Assembly (NCBI GenBank): GCA_019747705.1
Contig: JAIEQM010000026.1
Span: 1 to 64,000, forward strand
From: Chitinophagaceae bacterium
GTDB taxonomy: Bacteria > Bacteroidota > Bacteroidia > Chitinophagales > Chitinophagaceae
Reading direction: 5' to 3'
DNA: 64,000 nucleotides
Part shown: piece by piece, positions 36,936 to 45,936 of the stretch
How positions within the stretch are numbered: the first letter of the stretch is position 1
Layout: every line of letters begins with the position of its first letter
Program-made: the position numbers and the translations under genes
The notes under the pieces: model-generated
What the model saw: only the letters and a program-made list of their open reading frames with translations
What the model was told of the DNA's origin: nothing
The model's database searches: none

Positions 36936-38159
36936 ATGTTCAGAAACTCCTTTTTGTTTTATTGCTTATTACTCAATCTTATTTCAAAAGCTCAAATAAA
37001 AACTGGTTGGTACCGTGCCGGAATAAAACGAGCAGACAGTGTTGCCATTGTATTTAATGCCGAAACTGTAATTGTGAATGGCAAACCAATTTTATATATC
37101 CGTAATGAGAAAGAACGGTTGCGGGTTGATAACATAGTGAGCAAAGGTGATTCCGTTTTCATTGATATGCCGTTCTTTGAATCCTCCTTCAAACTAAAGC
37201 AGCAAAAAGACTTTTCCTTAACCGGCATTTGGATAAAAGGAACAAGCCGCATAACGAATTTAGAATTGCCTGTTACATTTACTTACGGAAAAAAAGACCG
37301 GTTTGACATCAGCAAAAATGCAACTGCAAACATCAGCGGAAAATGGCAGGTAACTTTTACACGTGCAGCGGGAGGTGAGCGCCCTGCTGTTGCACAATTT
37401 CAGCAAAAAGGAAACCGTGTATCCGGATCATTTATCACTCCCAGTGGTGATTACCGTTTTTTAGAAGGCGTTGTTAATGGTCATCAACTGCAATTAAGTT
37501 GTTTTGACGGGAGCCATGCTTATTTGTTTATTGCTGATGTCAATAACAACAACATCAGCAACGGATATTTTTACAGCAGCGCTTCTGCCCCCGAAAAATG
37601 GCGGGCCGCTAAAAATGCAAACGCAGTATTACCGGATACATCACAAAGAACACAATTGAAGGATGGTGAAACCAAACTCAGCTTTTCATTTAAAGATGTA
37701 TATGGTAAAACCGTTTCTGTTAATGATGAACGCTTTAAAAACAAAGTAGTAATCATTCAGATTATGGGAAGCTGGTGTCCCAACTGTATGGATGAAAGTA
37801 ATTTTCTTAAAGGATTTTACAAAGAATATAAAAGTAAAGGTGTTGAAATAATTGCACTGGCTTATGAATTAACAACTGATGAAACACGGAGCAAAGTGAG
37901 TCTCCAAAAGTTTATTGACCGCTTTCAAATTCAATATCCCGTACTTATAGCGCCGGCATCAGTGAATGATCCGCAACGTACTGAAAAAACATTGCCCCAG
38001 TTAACGCCCATCCGTTCTTTTCCCACCACCATTTTCATTGGTAAAGATGGCGCCGTAAAAAAAATACACAGTGGGTTTTATGGCCCGGGCACAGGTGACT
38101 ACTACGAAACGTTTAAGAAAGAGTTTTATGAAACGGTAGGCAATCTTTTAAAACAGTAA
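36936..38159 (+). CDS. TlpA-like thiol-disulfide oxidoreductase
   Basis: A 407-residue exported protein. An N-terminal hydrophobic stretch (about 1-18) suggests a signal peptide. A DUF-like N-terminal region (about 25-235) of beta-strands precedes a thioredoxin-fold domain with the redox motif GSWCPNCMDES near residue 282-292. The cis-Pro loop is visible near SFPTTIF. Such Bacteroidota TlpA-like proteins reduce or isomerise extracytoplasmic disulfides. It begins 56 nt after the GH5 gene; the ATG at 36936 follows TTATTTTG-CAACC. Confidence 0.87.
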   Translation: MFRNSFLFYCLLLNLISKAQIKTGWYRAGIKRADSVAIVFNAETVIVNGKPILYIRNEKERLRVDNIVSKGDSVFIDMPFFESSFKLKQQKDFSLTGIWIKGTSRITNLELPVTFTYGKKDRFDISKNATANISGKWQVTFTRAAGGERPAVAQFQQKGNRVSGSFITPSGDYRFLEGVVNGHQLQLSCFDGSHAYLFIADVNNNNISNGYFYSSASAPEKWRAAKNANAVLPDTSQRTQLKDGETKLSFSFKDVYGKTVSVNDERFKNKVVIIQIMGSWCPNCMDESNFLKGFYKEYKSKGVEIIALAYELTTDETRSKVSLQKFIDRFQIQYPVLIAPASVNDPQRTEKTLPQLTPIRSFPTTIFIGKDGAVKKIHSGFYGPGTGDYYETFKKEFYETVGNLLKQ

Positions 38160-38229
38160 GAGTTTCATCTGTTTCCTCATACGGCTTCTTTTTTTTTCCT
38201 TAGCTTAGCCGTTCTCAAAAAGCATTGCC

Positions 38230-39870
38230 ATGCCATCCACACCCCTGCATAAGTTTTTAGAAAACGAAAGCAAGTATTCACAGGAAGTTTTTCTGCGTCA
38301 GCCGTTTAATGGAAAATGGAAAGAATGGACATGGAAACAGGCGGGTGATGAAAGCAGGAGCATGGCAGCATCATTACTTGCATTAAACATACCCAGAGGA
38401 TCGCATATTGCTATTCTTTCTAAAAACTGTGCACACTGGGTAATGGCTGATATCGCTATTATGATGGCGGGATGTGTATCTGTTCCGTTGTATGCCACAT
38501 TGAGCGGCAAAGCCATACAGCCCATCCTGAAACACAGCGATACAAAAGCAATTTTCATTGGCAAGCTGGATGATTTTGCATCACAAACCAATGGCATTCC
38601 TTCAAACATTACCCGTATTTCATTTGATGATTATGGCATCAACGAAACATATACATGGAATGAATTAATTGCACAGCATCAGCCATTGGAACCCATCAGC
38701 AATCCATCACCCACTGATTTATTTACCATCATCTATACATCAGGCACCACCGGTACATCAAAAGGTGTGATGCATACATTCGGTAATTTTGATACGGTAT
38801 TAAATCTTGCCATTGCAGAAGTACAGTTACCACACCGTTCTGTTTTGTTTTCTTATTTGCCCATGAGTCATATTGCAGAGCGGATTGGTATTGAACTGAA
38901 TGGTATTTACTCCGCATCTGTCATCAGCTTTGCAGAGTCCATTGATACATTTGCAGCCAATGTGCAGGAAATTCAGCCGCATGTATTTTTTGCAGTACCC
39001 CGTTTATGGGGCAAGTTCAGGGAAGGGATCTTAAAGAAAATGCCGGAGAAGAAATTGAAGTTATTCTTATCCATTCCTGTTCTCAACAATATCATCCGCA
39101 AAAAAATAAAACACGCACTGGGTTTATCCAGGGCCACACATATTTACAGTGCATCAGCCCCCATCTCCGTTGATTGGCTGAAATGGTTTGATCAGTTGGG
39201 TATTACCATCCTGCAGGCATTGGGTATGACAGAAGATTGTGTGTATGCACATTTTGAACGGCCCTTTGCACATCGCTTTGGTTCCGTGGGCAAACCACTC
39301 ACCGGTATGCACGTGAAAATTACAGAAGAAGGTGAGCTGAGAGTAAAATCAACTGCCAATACTATTGGTTATTACAAAGAGCCGCAACTTACTGCGGAAT
39401 TGTTTGATGAAGACGGCTATTTAAAAACAGGGGATATTTGTGAATATGATCATGACGGATTTTTATTTGTAACCGGCAGGTTAAAAGACCACTTTAAAAC
39501 CGATAAAGGAAAATACATTGCGCCCACACCCATTGAAACAAAACTCCTGGCCAATACAGATATTGAAAATACCTGCGTGGTGGGAACAGGCATTCCGCAA
39601 CCCATTGCACTTATTACCCTCAGTGAAATGGGTAAAACAAAATCGAAAGAAGAAATTAATGAAAGCCTCGTTCATACAATGAACACCATTAATCCCCTGC
39701 TGGAGCATCATGAAAAATTGGAGAAGGCAGTGGTGATGAAGGAAACATGGAGTATTGAAAACGGGTTGCTCACACCTACTTTAAAAGTAAAACGCAACCA
39801 GGTAGAAAAAATCCATCAGCAGTTTTATCCGCTCTGGTTTGAGAAAAAGGAGAACGTAATTTGGGAATAA
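38230..39870 (+). CDS. AMP-dependent synthetase (long-chain acyl-CoA synthetase type)
   Basis: A 546-residue adenylate-forming enzyme activating a carboxylic acid, probably a fatty acid, to acyl-CoA via acyl-AMP. The P-loop motif YTSGTTGTSKGVMHT lies near residue 173, LQALGMTE near 331, and the hinge/TGD motif YLKTGDICE with GRLKDHFKTDKGKYI near 397-425. The C-terminal lysine (LKVKRNQV) is present. The protein is shorter than the 600+ residue E. coli FadD-like group but matches Bacteroidota long-chain ligases. No neighbours hint at a specific chain length. Confidence 0.9.
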   Translation: MPSTPLHKFLENESKYSQEVFLRQPFNGKWKEWTWKQAGDESRSMAASLLALNIPRGSHIAILSKNCAHWVMADIAIMMAGCVSVPLYATLSGKAIQPILKHSDTKAIFIGKLDDFASQTNGIPSNITRISFDDYGINETYTWNELIAQHQPLEPISNPSPTDLFTIIYTSGTTGTSKGVMHTFGNFDTVLNLAIAEVQLPHRSVLFSYLPMSHIAERIGIELNGIYSASVISFAESIDTFAANVQEIQPHVFFAVPRLWGKFREGILKKMPEKKLKLFLSIPVLNNIIRKKIKHALGLSRATHIYSASAPISVDWLKWFDQLGITILQALGMTEDCVYAHFERPFAHRFGSVGKPLTGMHVKITEEGELRVKSTANTIGYYKEPQLTAELFDEDGYLKTGDICEYDHDGFLFVTGRLKDHFKTDKGKYIAPTPIETKLLANTDIENTCVVGTGIPQPIALITLSEMGKTKSKEEINESLVHTMNTINPLLEHHEKLEKAVVMKETWSIENGLLTPTLKVKRNQVEKIHQQFYPLWFEKKENVIWE

Positions 39871-39996
39871 TACCGCTTACAATTATTATTTAATCCATAG
39901 CTTACTTTCGTTCGGTATTATACATTTAAAAATTTTAATGCTTTTTTATTGAACTATATTATATTTAAAATTGGTATAAAACTTTTCTTTGTGTAA

Positions 39997-40638
39997 ATGC
40001 TTCCTTCTTCTGTTATTGAGTTGATGTTTCAAAACCACCGCATCCATATTGCGGCACCACAGGAAGATGCGTTGAAAACCTGGTACACAGCACATGCAGA
40101 TGAACACCCGTTTCCTTATTGGGCAAAAGTATGGCCCGCAGCAAAGGCGCTTTCAGAATTTATACTTACACATCAGCAGTTAATTGCCGGAAAAAAGGTG
40201 ATGGAAATAGCTGCAGGGCTGGGATTGCCATCGTTAACAGCAGCAGCATTTGCAAAAGAAGTTATAATTACAGAAGCCGATTCAGCAGCCCTGCCGTTCA
40301 TCAACACATCCATTACGCTCAATGCATTACAAAATGTTCAAACAAAAATATTTAACTGGAATGAGCAGGAGCCTGTTGATGATTCAGAAATACTGCTCAT
40401 GAGCGATGTAAACTACAATCCAACTCATTTTCCTCAACTGCTTTTGTTTGTGGAAACACAATGGAGCAGGGGTATCACGATACTTCTCTCCACACCGCAA
40501 CGCATCATGGCGAAGCCTTTTATTGAAGTGTTAACTCCTTACATCACTCAGCAGGAAGAAATAATGATAAAGGAAAACGGGGAAGAAGTGCTATGCAGTG
40601 TGTTCGTACTCAGCAAATCTTCTTCTTTACAGAGTTAA
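39997..40638 (+). CDS. SAM-dependent methyltransferase (METTL-like)
   Basis: A 213-residue methyltransferase of the family 16 type that methylates proteins or small metabolites. The SAM-binding motif is VMEIAAGLGLPSLTAA near residue 68-83, preceded by the PYWAKVWPAAKALSEF region typical of protein-lysine methyltransferases, and followed by MSDVNYNPTHF. The ATG at 39997 follows TTTCTTTG-TGTAA, one mismatch from the -7 box. Substrate unknown. Confidence 0.8.
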   Translation: MLPSSVIELMFQNHRIHIAAPQEDALKTWYTAHADEHPFPYWAKVWPAAKALSEFILTHQQLIAGKKVMEIAAGLGLPSLTAAAFAKEVIITEADSAALPFINTSITLNALQNVQTKIFNWNEQEPVDDSEILLMSDVNYNPTHFPQLLLFVETQWSRGITILLSTPQRIMAKPFIEVLTPYITQQEEIMIKENGEEVLCSVFVLSKSSSLQS

Positions 40639-40656
40639 TAACTTTTCAGGAAGGTG

Positions 40657-41088
40657 TTACCTCTCCAATAACTTTTCAAACTTTTTCAGTTCATTGATTT
40701 CAGCGCTAGCAAGCGTTTCATTGTTATCATACTTCGCCTTTAAAAATAAAACACGTTTATGCTGCGGGGCTTTCTGCAGAATAGATGCAATCAGTAACCC
40801 AACTGCTGCATCCTTTACAAACATAGTATCTGCAACTGCTGTAACGGCACTTCGCTCTCTTGTTAATTTTTGTTTGATGATGGCTTCCAGTGTTGCCAGT
40901 TTGGAAGGGTTAACGGAACCAATACGGGAGGCTTTGCCATACAATCCTTCCAGTTGTTTTTTGCTGAGGCTCCCTCTTTCTTCGTATTGCTTTGAAATAC
41001 TTTGCACAAATGTATCATGCGGTCTTGCATCCAGCACACTCTGCAAAACATCTTTCACAACATCCACATCAATTTTTTTTCGTTGCAT
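40657..41088 (-). CDS. Conserved hypothetical protein, mostly helical
   Basis: From ATG 41088 the product is 143 residues, basic, rich in Lys and Leu, with no signal peptide, membrane segment or known motif. The frame is open further upstream (to 41331) but that part overlaps the start of the divergent PhoH gene and looks non-coding. Predicted helices (DVVKDVLQSVLDARPHD, LATLEAIIKQKL) suggest an all-alpha fold. Function unknown. Confidence 0.6.
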   Translation of the reverse strand: MQRKKIDVDVVKDVLQSVLDARPHDTFVQSISKQYEERGSLSKKQLEGLYGKASRIGSVNPSKLATLEAIIKQKLTRERSAVTAVADTMFVKDAAVGLLIASILQKAPQHKRVLFLKAKYDNNETLASAEINELKKFEKLLER

Positions 41089-41318
41089 AACAGGGTACAA
41101 TATAGATGAACTCAAACACATAAGCATAAAATCATTATCAAATCTTAACAGTTTCCACATGCTGTTAATAACTAACTTTATGAAATCTAAAGCATAGTAC
41201 ATAATATTGAAACCAGATGGAAGGGTTAGAAGTATCAACCGTTTTTGATACCATATTTGTGAACATGGAATTCTGCTGCACGCTGAAGTGAAACAGGTTC
41301 CGCTAAAATGAAAACGCA

Positions 41319-42308
41319 TTGACTGAAACAATTATCAACCTCGAAACCGTAAACCCTATTGAGTTTTTCGGTGTAAACAATGGCAAGCTCGACATCCTTA
41401 AAAAGAAATTCCCTCTCTTAAAAATTTTATCAAGGGGCACACAAATCAAACTCAGCGGCAGCCCGGAGCAGGTGGAACAGGCCAAAGAAAAAATTGATTT
41501 GCTGGTTGCGTATTTAGAACGCAATGGTCAGCTCACAGAAAATTATTTTGAGCAGATATTGGGTGGCGATGACCAGCAAACCGTTGATGCCTTTATTGAA
41601 CGCAACCCCAGTGATGTGCTCGTGTTTGGCCCCAATGGCAGAACCGTTCGTGCACGAACACAAAATCAAAAACGCATGGTAACTGCCTGCGATAAAAATG
41701 ATATTATGTTTGCCATTGGCCCTGCAGGGACCGGTAAAACATATACGGCCGTTGCATTGGCCGTACGTGCACTAAAAAACAAACTCGTTAAAAAAATTAT
41801 TTTAACACGCCCCGCAGTGGAAGCCGGTGAAAGCCTTGGTTTTCTGCCCGGCGATTTAAAAGAAAAGATTGACCCGTATCTGCGTCCTTTGTATGATGCA
41901 TTGGATGATATGATTCCTGCAGATAAGCTGGGTTATTATATGAGCACACGTGTTATTGAAATTGCACCGCTGGCGTATATGCGTGGCCGCACATTGGATA
42001 ATGCGTTTATCATTTTGGATGAAGCACAGAACACAACGGATCTGCAGTTGAAAATGTTTTTAACACGTATTGGCGCCAATGCCAAAGCCATCATCACGGG
42101 TGATTTAACGCAGGTGGATTTACCCAAAAATCAACGCAGTGGTTTGGAAAAAGGCATTCGTATTTTAAAGAACATTGATGGCATCAGTCATATTGAACTG
42201 GATGAAGAAGATGTGGTGCGTCACCGCTTGGTGAAAGCCATCATCCGTGCTTATGATAAAGACCATCAGTTGGATGAACAGCAGAACCCTTATCGTAATT
42301 CAAAGTAG
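41319..42308 (+). CDS. PhoH-family ATPase
   Basis: A 329-residue protein with N-terminal KH-like region (residues 25-70, PLLKILSRGTQIKLSG) and a PhoH nucleotide-binding domain: Walker A GPAGTGKTYTAVALA near 139, Walker B AFIILDEAQNTT near 231 and the downstream QVDLPKNQRSGL motif. Bacterial PhoH proteins are RNA helicase-like ATPases of uncertain role in rRNA processing or stress. No ATG is available near the conserved start, so TTG at 41319 is chosen. A clear terminator follows at 42337. Confidence 0.93.
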   Translation: MTETIINLETVNPIEFFGVNNGKLDILKKKFPLLKILSRGTQIKLSGSPEQVEQAKEKIDLLVAYLERNGQLTENYFEQILGGDDQQTVDAFIERNPSDVLVFGPNGRTVRARTQNQKRMVTACDKNDIMFAIGPAGTGKTYTAVALAVRALKNKLVKKIILTRPAVEAGESLGFLPGDLKEKIDPYLRPLYDALDDMIPADKLGYYMSTRVIEIAPLAYMRGRTLDNAFIILDEAQNTTDLQLKMFLTRIGANAKAIITGDLTQVDLPKNQRSGLEKGIRILKNIDGISHIELDEEDVVRHRLVKAIIRAYDKDHQLDEQQNPYRNSK

Positions 42309-42336
42309 TACTTACTATCCCGCTTTATACAACCGC

Positions 42337-42369
42337 ATCCCGTTTCAATTTAGGAACGGGATTTTTTTT
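42337..42369 (+). terminator. Terminator of the PhoH gene
   Basis: Perfect 8-bp stem ATCCCGTT/AACGGGAT with a 10-nt loop followed by TTTTTTT, 28 nt after the PhoH stop. Confidence 0.93.
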
Positions 42370-42627
42370 AAGCCATGAATTTTCACAAATGAATACAATT
42401 GCCACGAATTACACGAATGAACACGGATGAATACAGAAGAAGTTTTTTGATACCAGCATTTGTTTTTCATGCCTGCCCGAACTTACAAATTCCATTTTTT
42501 TGTTACCAGCATTTGTAAGGCGGGGCATCGTCCCTTGCGTCGCACACATCATAGCATGTGCAAATGGCATCATCCTCAGTTCATCAGTATTCTTTTCCGT
42601 GTCTTCCCCATTTCCGTGGCAACTAAT

Positions 42628-42656
42628 TATAGGGGCGGGCGAAGCCCGCCCCTATA
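42628..42656. repeat. Strong 13-bp GC hairpin
   Basis: TATAGGGGCGGGC/GCCCGCCCCTATA around a GAA loop. It lacks a T-tract, is not next to a gene end, and resembles short palindromic repeats found in many bacterial intergenic regions. Confidence 0.7.
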
Positions 42657-42781
42657 TGCTCTTTGTATTGAAAGAATTTAGCCTTTACTCAGAATCTTTA
42701 AAAAAGTAAGGGCTGTGCTCTGGTGGCCTTCTCCTTGGGAGAAGGTCGGGATGAGGCTGCTTTTTTCCCTATTTTTACTCC

Positions 42782-43183
42782 ATGAAAAAAATCTTATTCA
42801 TCTTTTCCCTTACGCTTGTAATAGTTGCCTGTGAACAGCAACGTGTTCGTCCTGATGATGCATTGGAAACTGCCCGTGAGTTTGTACGCAGTTCCCTGGA
42901 TGGTGATTATAAATGGGCCAATGAATTATTATTGAAAGACAGTGTAAACAGCTATGAGCTGGAAGTGCTTGAAAAAAAATACAAGACCCAAATGAGTGCG
43001 GCCGATAAAGAAGGATATAAAAAAGCTTCGATTATTATTCACTCTGTTGAAAATGCAAGTGACAGTGTGGTGATTGTAAACTACAGTAACTCATTTAAAA
43101 ATAAACCACTGCCACTCAAAGTAGTAAAAAAAGACGGCAAGTGGCAGGTAGATTTGAATTATACGTTTACGGGAAATTTATAG
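42782..43183 (+). CDS. DUF4878-like lipoprotein
   Basis: A 133-residue lipoprotein with lipobox LVIVAC near residue 12-17 and a small alpha+beta fold (NTF2/SnoaL-like DUF4878 pattern: DDALETAREFVRSSLDGDYKWANELL then strand-rich C-terminus VVKKDGKWQVDLNYTF). This family is widespread in Bacteroidota as small outer membrane lipoproteins of unknown function. Confidence 0.8.
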   Translation: MKKILFIFSLTLVIVACEQQRVRPDDALETAREFVRSSLDGDYKWANELLLKDSVNSYELEVLEKKYKTQMSAADKEGYKKASIIIHSVENASDSVVIVNYSNSFKNKPLPLKVVKKDGKWQVDLNYTFTGNL

Positions 43184-43193
43184 ATAATTTTTT

Positions 43194-43583
43194 ATGAGAG
43201 GCAGATTGTTCATATGGTCATTTGTATATATATCTTTTTTATCCGCACTATCAATCTATTGGGCAAATAATTATCAGCAATTCATATCAAGAAAAGGCGG
43301 AGAATTAATAAGTTTTGTAAAATACCTTCTTCTTGTTTCTTACTTATTTCTTTTCCTTATTCAATTTGTTGTAAAGAGAATCAATTTTATTTTACTATTG
43401 ATTCAACCAATTAGTGTTTTGCTTTTATCATTTGTAACAGGCATTATTTTTTTACTTATTTCTGGTCTTGAGGGAATCGCAAAGTACAATATTTTAACCT
43501 TCGGTTTTGCTTACACTGTCATTACAATTCTATTCATTTACCTATTTTGGTATAAAAATATTACTCGAGATTCAAATGCTTAA
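43194..43583 (+). CDS. Small four-helix membrane protein, AT-rich
   Basis: A 129-residue hydrophobic protein with about four transmembrane helices and no recognisable motif. Codon use is noticeably more AT-rich and Ile/Phe-rich than neighbours, so it may be recently acquired. It starts 10 nt after the lipoprotein and its end overlaps the fluC start by 8 bases, suggesting co-transcription. Confidence 0.6.
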   Translation: MRGRLFIWSFVYISFLSALSIYWANNYQQFISRKGGELISFVKYLLLVSYLFLFLIQFVVKRINFILLLIQPISVLLLSFVTGIIFLLISGLEGIAKYNILTFGFAYTVITILFIYLFWYKNITRDSNA

Positions 43584-43938
43584 AAACCTACTCCTCGTTG
43601 GTCTCGGTGGTGCAGCAGGAAGCATCCTGCGTTCATTGTTTGCGATTTGGTTTAAGCACAGCAGTTTTCCGTTGGCAACTTTATTGGTTAATATCATTGG
43701 TTCCTTTGTAATAGGAATGGTGATTGCTGTTTCTCTGCGCAATCCATCATATGATGCCAATTGGAGATTGTTTCTTGCAACAGGTTTATGCGGCGGCTTT
43801 ACTACCTTCTCTGCATTTAGTGCAGAAAATCTGCAATTAATTCAACAGGGAAGAATGGGGCTGTTTGCAGTTTATGCTGTTGGAAGTGTGCTCTTGGGTT
43901 TATGGGGAGCATGGCTGGGATTTCTTATTGCTAAATAA
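43576..43938 (+). CDS. fluC: Fluoride efflux channel FluC (CrcB)
   Basis: A 120-residue dual-topology membrane protein exporting fluoride. The N-terminus has GLGGAAGSILR, the central ATLLVNIIGSFVIG carries the pore Asn, and GLCGGFTTFSAFS is the family signature with the phenylalanine track. Start at ATG 43576 gives the normal N-terminus; the frame's upstream extension is dismissed. No fluoride riboswitch was recognised upstream. Confidence 0.95.
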   Translation: MLKNLLLVGLGGAAGSILRSLFAIWFKHSSFPLATLLVNIIGSFVIGMVIAVSLRNPSYDANWRLFLATGLCGGFTTFSAFSAENLQLIQQGRMGLFAVYAVGSVLLGLWGAWLGFLIAK

Positions 43939-44285
43939 ACAATAATTCGTTATACGAAGTTTCCGCACTTCGCATTTTGTGCAAACAGTTTTCAACAGCT
44001 TCAAAAAGCTGAACAATATTCATTAGCCGGTTCTGTTGCGCAAAGCATTACCGCTCAATGGCAGGCGGATAGGAGTGTATACCCCGCTGAAGATTTTGTG
44101 CAGAGCTCTGTGGCGGAGTAGGAACGGATAGCCGCAACATCAGCCCATTCCTGCACAACAACACACTGCCCCAACCCCCTTATTGCACACTATTCTTCTT
44201 TGTTTTTTTGATTCCTGCCCTTTGGATTTTGTTTTTTGGTTCTTGGCTATTTTTTAAGGTACTTCGCAGCCAATAAGAAACGTGT
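43939..44285. other. 347-base gap upstream of parB with GC-rich structured block
   Basis: A GC-rich block (about 44030-44180) with a 10-bp perfect palindrome CAGAGCTCTG (44101-44110), duplicated CGGATAG and CCGC/GCGG inverted repeats. No clear open frame; parA, usually directly upstream of parB in Bacteroidota, is missing here. The block resembles in style the structured gaps at 855-1085 and 47521-47660 but not in sequence. Confidence 0.5.
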
Positions 44286-45197
44286 ATGACGCAACCCAAC
44301 AAAAAAGACGCACTGGGCAAGGGAATCCGCTCCCTGCTGCAAAGCATTGATGAAGATTTGAAAACTACGGCCGGGCAACTCAAGCCCACCGTGCAGGAAG
44401 CAGTTACCGGGGTGCTCCGCATTTCGGTAGATGATGTGGAAGTGAATCCCAAACAACCCCGTCATGATTTTGATGAACAGGCGATGCAGGAGTTGGCTGA
44501 CAGTATTAAAATGCATGATATTATTCAACCCATCACTGTTTCAAAAACGGCAGCAGGCAAGTACCGTTTAATTGCAGGCGAACGCAGATGGCGTGCTTCT
44601 AAACTGGCTGGCTTTAAAAATATTCCTGCTTATATACGCCAGGCTAATGATGCTGAACTTTTAGAACTGGCATTATTGGAAAATTTGCAACGTGAAAATT
44701 TGAACGCTATTGAAATTGGCTTGAGTTATAAACGCCTGATGGATGAACTGGGTTACACACAGGAGCAGGTGGCTGAACGCATGGGCAAAGACAGAACCAC
44801 CGTTACCAATTACATCCGTTTATTAAAACTGCCGCCTGATATTCAACTGGCGGTGCGCAGTGGTATGTTAAGCATGGGCCATGCAAGAGCATTAATTAAT
44901 ATTGATACCGTGGATAAGCAGTTGTATGTGTACCGGCTCATTAAACAAAAAGAACTATCTGTTCGTGCTGCGGAAAAAGTGGTACGTGACCTGTACCGGA
45001 AAGAGCCTGTTAAAAAAGAAGTAAAAAATGAATGGCAGGAAGCCTTCCGTAAAATTGAAGATAACTTAGCACAGCAATACAGCACCAAAGTAAAAGTGCA
45101 GCACAGCAAAAAAGGAAATGGCAGTATTACCATTGAATATTTTTCGCTGGAGCAGTTTAACCACATCCTCAAACAAATGGGTATAAGTGTTGATTGA
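44286..45197 (+). CDS. parB: ParB/Spo0J chromosome partition protein
   Basis: A 303-residue centromere-binding CTPase. The N-terminal ParB/sulfiredoxin-like domain has ISVDDVEVNPKQPR, then ITVSKTAAGKYRLIAGERRWRASKLAG and ALLENLQRENLNAIE; the helix-turn-helix (YTQEQVAERMGKDRTTVTNYIRLLK) is near residues 158-181. No parS (TGTTnCACGTGnAACA) was spotted in the window. It is followed within 10 nt by DUF5683 and then dapB, a gene order I associate with Bacteroidota. Confidence 0.96.
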   Translation: MTQPNKKDALGKGIRSLLQSIDEDLKTTAGQLKPTVQEAVTGVLRISVDDVEVNPKQPRHDFDEQAMQELADSIKMHDIIQPITVSKTAAGKYRLIAGERRWRASKLAGFKNIPAYIRQANDAELLELALLENLQRENLNAIEIGLSYKRLMDELGYTQEQVAERMGKDRTTVTNYIRLLKLPPDIQLAVRSGMLSMGHARALINIDTVDKQLYVYRLIKQKELSVRAAEKVVRDLYRKEPVKKEVKNEWQEAFRKIEDNLAQQYSTKVKVQHSKKGNGSITIEYFSLEQFNHILKQMGISVD

Positions 45198-45206
45198 TTT
45201 TTTGAT

Positions 45207-45824
45207 ATGAAGATTTTGTTTCAATTGATAATTTATTGTTGTTGCACGCTGGCGATGGTGGCGCAGAAAAAAGATACCGTTACCGTTTCGCAGCAGCAGG
45301 CCGCTTCCGGCATGTTAAAAGATACTGCAGCAAAGGCGGACAGTGTTAAGAAAAAAGCACCGCACAGCGCCCGCAAAGCAACCATCCGTTCTGCTATCAT
45401 TCCCGGATGGGGGCAGGCCTATAATAAAAAATACTGGAAGGTTCCCATTGTGTGGGGTGCATTGGGTACCTGTATTGGCTTTTTTATTTATAACCGCAAT
45501 GAATATGTGGATGCAAGAGATGCTTACCGTTTAAAATTTGATACTACTATTTCAGCAACTGAAGCATTGGCAAGAATGAAACCAAAGTTTCGCCCGGTTG
45601 ATCCGGAAGGGATACGGGTGTACAGGAATGGTGTGCGGCAAAATGTAGATTACTCGGTACTGGCATTTTTAATTAGCTGGGGATTGAATGTGGTGGATGC
45701 AACGGTGGATGGGCATTTGAAAGAATTTAATGTAAATGATAATTTATCCATGCGTATCAATCCATCTTATATTCCGCAAACAAGACAAGCCAGCTTGAGC
45801 ATTGTGATGCGGTTTGGTAAGTAA
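45207..45824 (+). CDS. DUF5683-domain membrane protein
   Basis: A 205-residue protein with an N-terminal signal or anchor (about 1-18), a charged linker, and the DUF5683 core KATIRSAIIPGWGQAYNKKY followed by two hydrophobic segments. This family sits next to parB and dapB in many Bacteroidota and has no assigned function. It starts 9 nt after parB. Confidence 0.88.
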   Translation: MKILFQLIIYCCCTLAMVAQKKDTVTVSQQQAASGMLKDTAAKADSVKKKAPHSARKATIRSAIIPGWGQAYNKKYWKVPIVWGALGTCIGFFIYNRNEYVDARDAYRLKFDTTISATEALARMKPKFRPVDPEGIRVYRNGVRQNVDYSVLAFLISWGLNVVDATVDGHLKEFNVNDNLSMRINPSYIPQTRQASLSIVMRFGK

Positions 45825-45848
45825 TGTCAGGGATTGTTTGATTGCTCG

Positions 45849-45925
45849 TTCTTGTGCCTTTGCTCTTATACCTTATACCTTGCACCTTGTAACTTGCACC
45901 TTGTGCCTTGAACATTGTATCTTGA
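45849..45925. repeat. Degenerate 7-bp tandem repeat, about 11 units
   Basis: Eleven consecutive heptads, best unit ACCTTGT with variants ACCTTAT, ACCTTGC, AACTTGC and ATCTTGA, end 11 nt before dapB. This heptanucleotide periodicity is shared with the array at 49392-49503. Confidence 0.8.
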
Positions 45926-45936
45926 AATTTAATTTT

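Larger units (their letters stand above)
42309..42781. other. 473-base gap with terminator, dispersed repeats and a strong GC hairpin
   Basis: After the PhoH terminator come two TACCAGCATTTGT direct repeats (42451-42463 and 42504-42516). The second is followed by GGGGCATCGTCCCTTGC, homologous to 31787-31836. Next come a 13-bp perfect hairpin TATAGGGGCGGGC/GCCCGCCCCTATA with GAA loop (42628-42656) and a CCTTCTCC/GGAGAAGG hairpin near 42729-42748. Short frames here are non-coding. The cluster looks like a dumping ground for Bacteroidota intergenic repeats. Confidence 0.6.

Noticed and set aside
43950..43966. loxP-like half-site TATACGAAGTT
   Set aside because: Only one 11-base half match; the second arm and spacer are missing, so chance is sufficient.
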